Part shown: positions 1 to 4,579 of the stretch, piece after piece
Layout: the number at the start of each line of letters is the position of its first letter
How positions within the stretch are numbered: the first letter of the stretch is position 1
Source: Tyzzerella sp. UBA1042
GTDB taxonomy: Bacteria > Bacillota > Clostridia > Lachnospirales > Anaerotignaceae
DNA: 5,479 bases
Assembly (NCBI GenBank): GCA_002316675.1
Contig: DCDZ01000051.1
Location: forward strand, 1 to 5,479
Direction: 5' to 3'
Notes under the pieces: model-generated
The model's input: the letters and a program-made list of their open reading frames with translations, nothing else
Databases searched by the model: none
What the model was told of the DNA's origin: nothing
Made by a program: the position numbers and the translations under genes

Positions 1-49
1 TGAAAAATGATTTTTGCAAAAATTACATTTTTGCAAAAATCATTTTTCA
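1..49. repeat. Perfect 22-bp AT-rich inverted repeat, likely bidirectional terminator
   Basis: Bases 1-22 are the exact reverse complement of 28-49, with a 5-base loop. The inner 12 bases of each arm, TTTTTGCAAAAA, are themselves palindromic and so also form a direct repeat. On the plus strand the stem is followed by T-rich sequence (TTTTCTTTAC). On the minus strand the bases after it lie outside the window, so the repeat may be longer. It is the probable end signal of the murA transcript and perhaps of a convergent gene to the left. It could also be the end of a small repeat element. Confidence 0.6.
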
Positions 50-70
50 TTTTCTTTACATAGCACAGAA

Positions 71-88
71 AGCAGGGTTGCCCCTGCT
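71..88 (-). terminator. GNRA-loop hairpin after murA
   Basis: On the minus strand AGCAGGG (88-82) and CCCTGCT (77-71) form a 7-bp, GC-rich stem closed by a GCAA tetraloop, with two more G-U pairs possible at the base. It lies about 50 bases after the murA stop. The following bases (TTCTGTGC) are only weakly T-rich, so it may be an imperfect terminator or a 3' end stabiliser. Confidence 0.5.
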
Positions 89-140
89 CCATGTGAAAGT
101 CTATTTTGATAGCCAAGCAACATAAGGGACGCCGGCTATT

Positions 141-1397
141 TTAGTCAAAAACACGTTCAATATTTGCGCCCAAAGCCCTAAGCTTAAATTCTACATCCTC
201 ATAGCCTCGGTCAATATAGCGCACACCGGCAATCTGCGTGGTACCCTCCGCCGCCAAGGCTGCCAATATCATGGCTGCACCCGCCCTTAAATCCGTGGCC
301 TCAACAAAGGTGCCCTGATACTGGGGAATACCCTGTATGGTGGCAATTCTGCCGTTGACCTCCACCAGTGCGCCTAATTTGCGTAATTCTTCAATATACT
401 GGTATCTGTTCTCCCATACATTTTCCGTAATCACACTGGTGCCCTTGCAAATACTCAAAAGTGCCGCCATCTGGGGCTGCAAATCCGTAGGAAACCCCGG
501 ATAGCTCATGGTTTTCACATTAATGCCCCGCAAAGGCTTACACGCCATAACCCGGATAGAGTCATCGCCCTCCTCCAGCTTCACCTTCATTTCCTCCAGC
601 TTTGCCGTCAAGGAGTCCATATGCTTGGGAATAATATTTTTCACCAAAACATCCCCCCCGGTAATTGCCGCCGCAATCATATAAGTACCGGCCTCAATTT
701 GGTCGGGAATGATGGTATACTGGGCACCTGTCAGCTTTTTCACCCCAATAATACGGATCACATCCGTACCCGCACCCTTGATATTTGCCCCCATCATATT
801 CAAATAGTTGGCAGTATCCACAACATGAGGCTCCTTCGCCGCATTTTCAATGGTTGTAATACCCTCCGCCATGGTTGCCGCCAGCATAATATTAATGGTT
901 GCCCCTACACTCACTTGATCCATATAAATAGAAGCCCCTACCAATTTGTCCGCATAGGCTCTGACACAGCCGCATTCTTCAATTACCGTTGCGCCTAGGG
1001 CCCGAAAGCCCTTTAAATGCAAATCAATGGGTCTTTTCCCAAAGTTACAGCCGCCGGGCATTGCCACCTCCGCTTTTTTGTAGCGGGCCAGCAACGCGCC
1101 CAAAAAATAATAGGATGCCCGAATTTTCTGCACCTCTTCAAAGGTTGCACAATAATCAATGCCCTCTGCGCAATCAATTTCAATCGTATGTTTATCTTTA
1201 TGTATACACCTGCCGCCAAGCTTCTCAATGGTTTGGCAAATACAGCTGACATCTTCAATATTCGGTAAATTCTCTAAAACACTTTTACCGCCTGCCATAA
1301 TGGCCGCAGGCAATACTGCTACCGCCGCATTTTTTGCCCCACTGATCATTACCTCGCCTACAAGGCGTTTTTTGCCTTTTATAAGCAATTTCTCCAT
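141..1397 (-). CDS. murA: UDP-N-acetylglucosamine 1-carboxyvinyltransferase MurA
   Basis: Cytoplasmic enzyme that transfers enolpyruvate from PEP to UDP-GlcNAc, the first committed step of peptidoglycan synthesis. The 418-residue length is the family norm and the whole EPSP-synthase-type fold is present. Visible active-site residues: Lys22 in SGAKNAA, Arg93 (KIRAS), the flexible loop PGGCNFGKRPIDLH with catalytic Cys117 (E. coli Cys115) and Arg122, Asp305 in GFPTDLQPQ, and Arg371 in DLRAGAA. The loop has Cys, not the Asp found in naturally fosfomycin-resistant MurA enzymes. The start ATG has a GGAAGGA SD at a rather long 10-base distance. Firmicutes often have two copies (MurA1 and MurA2/MurZ); which one this is cannot be told without a tree. 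It follows yycI by 250 bp, with a terminator and its own promoter between, so it is in the Wal neighbourhood but seems separately expressed. It ends in TAA at 141-143. Confidence 0.97.
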   Translation of the reverse strand: MEKLLIKGKKRLVGEVMISGAKNAAVAVLPAAIMAGGKSVLENLPNIEDVSCICQTIEKLGGRCIHKDKHTIEIDCAEGIDYCATFEEVQKIRASYYFLGALLARYKKAEVAMPGGCNFGKRPIDLHLKGFRALGATVIEECGCVRAYADKLVGASIYMDQVSVGATINIMLAATMAEGITTIENAAKEPHVVDTANYLNMMGANIKGAGTDVIRIIGVKKLTGAQYTIIPDQIEAGTYMIAAAITGGDVLVKNIIPKHMDSLTAKLEEMKVKLEEGDDSIRVMACKPLRGINVKTMSYPGFPTDLQPQMAALLSICKGTSVITENVWENRYQYIEELRKLGALVEVNGRIATIQGIPQYQGTFVEATDLRAGAAMILAALAAEGTTQIAGVRYIDRGYEDVEFKLRALGANIERVFD

Positions 1398-1414
1398 TCA
1401 ACGTTCATCCTTCC

Positions 1415-1442
1415 AAAAAATTGCCAAAGGATATCCCCTTTG
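1415..1442 (-). other. Small hairpin plus T-run in the murA leader
   Basis: CAAAGG (1442-1437) pairs with CCTTTG (1430-1425); a G-U closes a GATA loop. Four bases later come six T's (1420-1415), directly before the GGAAGGA ribosome binding site (1414-1408) of murA. The stem is short, so this is at most a weak attenuator or an RNA structure near the ribosome site. No known riboswitch or T-box pattern is recognised in the leader. Confidence 0.35.
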
Positions 1443-1515
1443 TACATGAAAGCGGGCTTGTCTTTCTTTTTTAATCATCCAGTCGAATCTGTTCGTTGTC
1501 GCCCTAACCTTTTGA

Positions 1516-1544
1516 ATTATATCATGAAAAAGCCCTTGTGGAAA
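1516..1544 (-). promoter_or_regulatory. Sigma-A promoter for murA with extended -10
   Basis: The -35 TTTCCA (1544-1539, four of six consensus bases) and the -10 TATAAT (1521-1516) are separated by exactly 17 bp. The -10 is preceded by TGA, giving the TGn extended -10 motif. It lies after the yycI terminator and gives a predicted leader of about 110 bases before the murA ATG. No WalR-type half-site pair is seen here. Confidence 0.7.
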
Positions 1545-1609
1545 GCATTTTTTCCTTAGAAACAACAGAATAGGCGTTTTTCCTCCTTGTCCGCGCTTTC
1601 CTCCGTACC

Positions 1610-1662
1610 AAAAAAATAAGGAGCCCATGGTTTTCACAAAAAACCCATTAGCGCTCCTTATT
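1610..1662 (-). terminator. Rho-independent terminator overlapping the end of yycI
   Basis: On the minus strand AATAAGGAGC (1662-1653) pairs perfectly with GCTCCTTATT (1624-1615). Inside, further partial pairing is possible (AATGGG/CCATGG region). The 3' arm runs into a seven-T tract (1616-1610). The 5' arm encodes the last residues of YycI and the TAA (1650-1648) lies in the loop side. On the plus strand there is no T-run after the stem, so it acts in one direction. It ends the walK-yycI unit and separates murA. Confidence 0.85.
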
Positions 1663-2508
1663 CACAATCTGACAGGTATAAGCATTGACTAGGTATGGCT
1701 TGGGCTCCCCCATCAAATAAATGCGATAGCATGGCTCCAAAAACAACCCAGTGCCTGCGGCAGCCCCTCCTTGCTCCAGCAGGTCGTATCCCAGCTCGAT
1801 CTTTTGTATTGCCGCATTTGTGCTGTTTTCCTGCTGATTCCATTCACGCATGAAGGTCAAAAGGGCTTCGTCTATCATACAAATATCCTTCTTTTCCCTG
1901 CTCACGCCTGTAATCTCACAATAAGTGAAGGTAAGCTGATATATCCCATGGTCGGAAATAAAAACAGTAAACTGATTGGAAAAAATGGTTTCTCCGTTGT
2001 AAACACCGGAAAATTCAACCTCCCACCCCTCCTCCGTAGAAGAAACATAGCTTAGCACCAGATTTCCAAATTTGGGTTTCAGCACCTCCGCCTTGCGCTC
2101 TGCCTGCTTCACCGCCTCCTCCTTGGACAAAACCTCTGCGCCTTTTGCCACAGAGCTATCCAAAAAGGTCCCTTTATCCCCCGCAAGCACAAGTGTCTTG
2201 GCCTCGGTTTTATAGGTGGTTTGGGTGCCCATGGAAACCTTGGTTTTTTCTCCGTCAAAAAAAGCACTCTCCAATTCCTCTTTTTTATAAGTAGGCACTC
2301 TGGCCTCCAAGCGATATGCAGGCTGCGCCGCTATATTCAAGTCAGTATACAGGGTAATTCCATTTTGTGACAAAACCTCAAAAATGGCTTTTTCTTGGGC
2401 AGAGGTCATTGTATTATCCTGTTTTTGCTTCATATTCAGCCCTGCCAAAGCTACATTTAAAATGACCAATAAAACAATGACAAAGCGCTTAGCCGTGGTC
2501 CATTCCAT
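1648..2508 (-). CDS. yycI: YycI-family regulator of WalK (WalI-like)
   Basis: A 286-residue protein, matching the usual ~280 of YycI. The start MEWTTAKRFVIVLLVILNV closely follows the family's MDWSKTK-plus-hydrophobic-helix N-terminus. One membrane segment (about residues 8-24) precedes a large extracytoplasmic part. The C-terminal region (YRIYLMGEPKPYLVNAYTCQIV) fits the YycI end, where a Tyr-rich strand is followed by an 'NA..G.I'-type segment. YycI works with YycH at the membrane, the two contacting WalK through their transmembrane helices in characterised Bacillus and Staphylococcus systems. A very strong SD sits 6 bases before the ATG. The gene is 28 bp after yycH, and its last codons (Asn-Lys-Glu-Arg-stop) form the 5' arm of a terminator, so it is the last gene of this transcript. 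A YycH-like fold or PepSY-like repeats are possible but not readable here. Confidence 0.88.
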   Translation of the reverse strand: MEWTTAKRFVIVLLVILNVALAGLNMKQKQDNTMTSAQEKAIFEVLSQNGITLYTDLNIAAQPAYRLEARVPTYKKEELESAFFDGEKTKVSMGTQTTYKTEAKTLVLAGDKGTFLDSSVAKGAEVLSKEEAVKQAERKAEVLKPKFGNLVLSYVSSTEEGWEVEFSGVYNGETIFSNQFTVFISDHGIYQLTFTYCEITGVSREKKDICMIDEALLTFMREWNQQENSTNAAIQKIELGYDLLEQGGAAAGTGLFLEPCYRIYLMGEPKPYLVNAYTCQIVNKER

Positions 2509-2520
2509 GCCCCCCCTCCT
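2509..2520 (-). promoter_or_regulatory. Ribosome binding site of yycI with a run of seven G's
   Basis: A strong AGGAGG (2520-2515) runs into a tract of seven consecutive G's (2516-2510) and one C before the ATG at 2508. The SD-to-start distance is 6 bases, so the start is well supported. The homopolymer length sets this spacing. Confidence 0.8.
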
Positions 2521-2536
2521 TTCCTACAACCCCCAT

Positions 2537-3940
2537 TTAGCGGGAAGTCATATATGCCAAGGCATTTTTGTTTGTTTCTGTTACAAATAAATAATCATAT
2601 AACGTGACAAACCATTTCAAGTCAATTTCTCCCGTTAAGTCTGCATAATACCCAAGAGAGATGTTTTTCACATCGGTAATGATTTTTTCCTCTACCATGG
2701 CCTGATACGTTTTATTGGCTTCATCCAATGCATCAATAAACTGCACATTCAGCTCCATATCTTGGCTATTCATGGTTTCATAATTCACCATATACCGCTG
2801 ATATTTTTTCACCCTTTGATTTCGGATGGTGATTTTAATGGCATGGCTGCTGCCGATGCGATCCTGCAGGGCCGCAGACAGCTCCACGGGAAGATGATCC
2901 ACCGCATAATCAAAATAATAAATGGTCTCATTGTTTTTCTTTTCCACATCCGCCAAAAAAATATCCGTCGTCAAAGAGGTGTCGTTTTCTAAAAAATTGC
3001 AGCTGATTTGATACCCCTCTAATATCCCGGTATTTTTTTCGTCATTTCCATAGGCCTCATAGCTGTAATATTCTAGAACCCGGGTATCGGGAAAATATTT
3101 GATCACCGTCTGGTTATCACTGAAAATATAAGTACCGCTCTCATCTTTGGTGCTCCAATCTACGGAAAAATTGCCGAAAAAGCCCTTCAGCGTATTTTCC
3201 ATATCCACACGGCTCACTGCCCCATCCTTTTCAAAGGCAGGGGTTGTCTTTAGCTCACTATAATGATACGGAAATTCAGCCCATTGAGGTAAAAACAGGT
3301 TACGCCAAAGAACGGAGGATCCGGTTTTTTGCCCCGTAGAAATATACGTCATCTTTGTCCCGTCGGTTACCAGCTTCTCATAAAGATCTGCGGCAGACTG
3401 GCTTTTCTTCGTGGTGTAGCATAGGCTGTCGTTGGTTTTGGAATTTACAAAATACGCTTTGCTTTCCTCCCCCGGCCGTCTGGAGGGCAGAATAGTAATA
3501 TAGTCAAAGGCTGTAACGGTATTATTTTTCACCCGCTTATATTGGCTCAAATATTCATCAGCAGTCACCATAAAATCATACTGCAGCACAATACAGCGGC
3601 CGCTGAGAATTTCCTTCCAGTCGGCAGTAACAAATTCCACCCGGTTCTCCCGGTCAGACAAAATTTCATTCAAAACACCGTTGGCCTCCTGCAATAGGTC
3701 ACTTGTCCCCGTTTGGTCGGGGTAATATACAGAAAAGGTGCCTTGCCCTTCCCCCACGGCATAACGGGTGGCCAAAAGCACATCTCCATCGGCCTGCTGC
3801 CCCGCAGAGGAATCTTGTTTCATCACAATATTAAAAAAGTTATGACTTGATGTTCCCTCAAGCCATAACTCTCCTGTTTGAAAAACCGCAGCTATGACCA
3901 AAGCAACAATAACAAAATTGGAAATTTTGTGTAATTTCAT
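2537..3940 (-). CDS. yycH: YycH-family regulator of WalK (WalH-like)
   Basis: A 467-residue protein, close to the roughly 450 residues usual for YycH. The N-terminus has a short basic start (MKLHKIS), one membrane segment (about residues 8-22, FVIVALVIAAVF) and then a TGELWL stretch resembling the tryptophan-containing sequence after the YycH anchor. The remaining ~440 residues are predicted to lie outside the membrane, with no catalytic motif visible. In B. subtilis YycH and YycI form a membrane complex that restrains WalK; in S. aureus the same pair activates it, so the direction of control here cannot be told. Identity rests on topology, length and position between walK and yycI; sequence similarity across this family is low. 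The start is supported by a GGTGGG SD-like stretch 5 bases before the ATG. It is 27 bp after the secreted protein gene and 28 bp before yycI, so the three probably form one transcript. The coding sequence contains a terminator-like hairpin at codons 24-35. Confidence 0.8.
   Translation of the reverse strand: MKLHKISNFVIVALVIAAVFQTGELWLEGTSSHNFFNIVMKQDSSAGQQADGDVLLATRYAVGEGQGTFSVYYPDQTGTSDLLQEANGVLNEILSDRENRVEFVTADWKEILSGRCIVLQYDFMVTADEYLSQYKRVKNNTVTAFDYITILPSRRPGEESKAYFVNSKTNDSLCYTTKKSQSAADLYEKLVTDGTKMTYISTGQKTGSSVLWRNLFLPQWAEFPYHYSELKTTPAFEKDGAVSRVDMENTLKGFFGNFSVDWSTKDESGTYIFSDNQTVIKYFPDTRVLEYYSYEAYGNDEKNTGILEGYQISCNFLENDTSLTTDIFLADVEKKNNETIYYFDYAVDHLPVELSAALQDRIGSSHAIKITIRNQRVKKYQRYMVNYETMNSQDMELNVQFIDALDEANKTYQAMVEEKIITDVKNISLGYYADLTGEIDLKWFVTLYDYLFVTETNKNALAYMTSR
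3833..3870 (-). terminator. Terminator-like hairpin inside the 5' end of yycH
   Basis: On the minus strand, AGTTATGGCTTGA (3870-3858) pairs with TCAAGTCATAACT (3850-3838) across a 7-base loop GGGAACA. This gives a 13-bp stem with no mismatch other than one G-U pair. The last stem base begins a run of six T's (3838-3833). It has the form of a Rho-independent terminator in the direction of transcription, but lies about 70 bases into yycH (codons 24-35). The stem is rather AT-rich, so efficiency is uncertain. It could attenuate yycHI relative to the upstream secreted protein gene, or be melted by translating ribosomes and matter only when translation is poor. Confidence 0.5.
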
Positions 3941-3967
3941 TTGATCCCACCGCTTTTTCTAAATTTT

Positions 3968-4429
3968 TTAGTTCGCCTTTTTCACTGCTCCCGGTAAAGC
4001 AACCATTGTTTGCAATTCGTTCTTTACTCTTTGAGACATTCTCTTAATTTCAAAGTTATAGGTAGCATCTTCGTAGCTTTCACCGCTTACGGTAAATTCA
4101 ACATAATTTGTGCCCAGCTTCAGCGGCAATGCAACGCTGAACATACCCAAAGAGCTTACCTCTAAATTTTCATTATAGTCCTCAAGAAGATTTCCTTCTG
4201 TATCCCTGCGAAAAACCAAAACAGAAATATCTCCAAAGGGAAGAGACTCTCCGTAAACCACACGAGAATCCTCAAAGGTGGCATCCTGTACCTCTTCCTC
4301 CACAACCAACCCACTGGTAATTGACAGAGGCGCCGGAGGATTTGTTTCATTCGCAAAGGCGAACACGGGCGAAAAGGATACCAAAAATATACTCAACACT
4401 ACCGCAAACAGCCTATTTTTCAATTTCAT
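3968..4429 (-). CDS. Small secreted protein with Ig-like beta-sandwich pattern, function unknown
   Basis: A 153-residue protein from the ATG at 4429, chosen because the strong SD lies 5 bases upstream. The N-terminus is a classic Sec signal peptide: KLKNR basic region, hydrophobic core LFAVVLSIFLVSFSPVF, and a likely signal peptidase I cut after AFA at about residue 26. There is no lipobox cysteine and no cysteine anywhere in the mature part, and no LPxTG or C-terminal membrane anchor, so it is probably released or held by other contacts. After an acidic linker (VVEEEVQDATFEDS), residues about 57-130 alternate beta-strand-like segments with a central GMFSVALPLKLGTNYVEFTV, the pattern of bacterial Ig-like or glucodextranase-B-like domains. 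The tail is basic and helical-looking (KRMSQRVKNELQ). It lies between walK and yycH, 27 bp before the latter, behind a WalR-like promoter. I do not recognise a named family; a role as extracytoplasmic partner or wall-stress output of WalRK is inference from context only. Confidence 0.85.
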   Translation of the reverse strand: MKLKNRLFAVVLSIFLVSFSPVFAFANETNPPAPLSITSGLVVEEEVQDATFEDSRVVYGESLPFGDISVLVFRRDTEGNLLEDYNENLEVSSLGMFSVALPLKLGTNYVEFTVSGESYEDATYNFEIKRMSQRVKNELQTMVALPGAVKKAN

Positions 4430-4434
4430 TCCCG

Positions 4435-4442
4435 TCACCTCC
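4435..4442 (-). promoter_or_regulatory. Ribosome binding site that fixes the start of the small secreted protein
   Basis: GGAGGTGA, a near-perfect Shine-Dalgarno sequence, is followed by CGGGA (5 bases) and the ATG at 4429-4427. An ATG at 4444-4442 is in frame but overlaps this site and has no SD of its own. The downstream ATG is therefore the better start and removes five N-terminal residues (MEVTG). Confidence 0.85.
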
Positions 4443-4478
4443 ATTCTGCACTATGAACATTCCTACATACTTTATTGT

Positions 4479-4507
4479 ATTATACAACGGAAATATTACA
4501 TTCTTGT
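4479..4507 (-). promoter_or_regulatory. Putative sigma-A promoter for the small secreted protein gene, weak -35
   Basis: A perfect TATAAT -10 is present at 4484-4479 on the minus strand. At the ideal 17-bp spacer the -35 position (4507-4502) reads ACAAGA, a poor match to TTGACA. A TTGTAA lies further upstream, but its spacer would be 22 bp. The expected -35 zone falls inside the WalR-like array, an arrangement typical of activator-dependent promoters. The predicted transcript start is near 4472, giving a leader of about 43 bases before the chosen start codon. Confidence 0.55.
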
Positions 4508-4533
4508 TACAATGGGCTTACAGTTTTATAACA
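4495..4533 (-). promoter_or_regulatory. Tandem WalR (YycF) binding-site array, four half-sites at 11-bp period
   Basis: Read on the minus strand, four hexamers are separated by exactly 5 bases each: TGTTAT (4533-4528), TGTAAG (4522-4517), TGTAAC (4511-4506) and TGTAAT (4500-4495). The published WalR/YycF consensus is TGTWAH-N5-TGTWAH. The last pair matches it perfectly. The first pair matches at 11 of 12 informative positions, with G instead of H at the end of the second hexamer, and the middle spacing is also 5, so the array is in register over three 11-bp steps, about one helical turn each. It sits directly downstream of walK and just upstream of a -10 element, so it probably controls the small secreted protein gene and perhaps yycHI. 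Binding is inferred from the motif. Confidence 0.72.
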
Positions 4534-4536
4534 AGT

Positions 4537-4551
4537 TTTTCCACTGGAAAA
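4537..4551. repeat. Short dyad upstream of the WalR-like array
   Basis: Two perfect 7-bp arms, TTTTCCA and TGGAAAA, surround one central base. The site lies between the walK stop and the WalR-type half-sites, ending 3 bp before the first of them. It could be an operator or simply an AT-rich chance dyad. There is no following T-run, so it is not a good terminator. Only the symmetry is seen; any function is unproven. Confidence 0.35.
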
Positions 4552-4579
4552 TAAGGGGTGTTTTCTTCCAAAAAATAGG

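Noticed and set aside
1380..1408. Nine-codon out-of-frame ORF starting in the murA ribosome site and overlapping the murA start
   Set aside because: Its ATG directly abuts the SD with no spacing, so initiation there is implausible.
621..1449. Overlapping plus-strand and alternative-frame open frames across murA
   Set aside because: They are shadows of murA, with low-complexity or His/Cys-rich translations and no ribosome sites, while the murA frame has complete family motifs.
1398..1637. Minus-strand open frame of 79 codons between yycI and murA, whose TGA abuts the murA ATG
   Set aside because: Its first possible start is a GTG in the terminator loop with no SD, it crosses the murA promoter, and the translation shows no recognisable family. 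Two GGAGGAAA stretches at about 1578-1605 look SD-like, but no good start codon follows them.
4430..4444. Upstream in-frame ATG at 4444 as the start of the secreted protein
   Set aside because: It overlaps the strong GGAGGTGA site, has no SD of its own, and would put five odd residues before a normal signal peptide.
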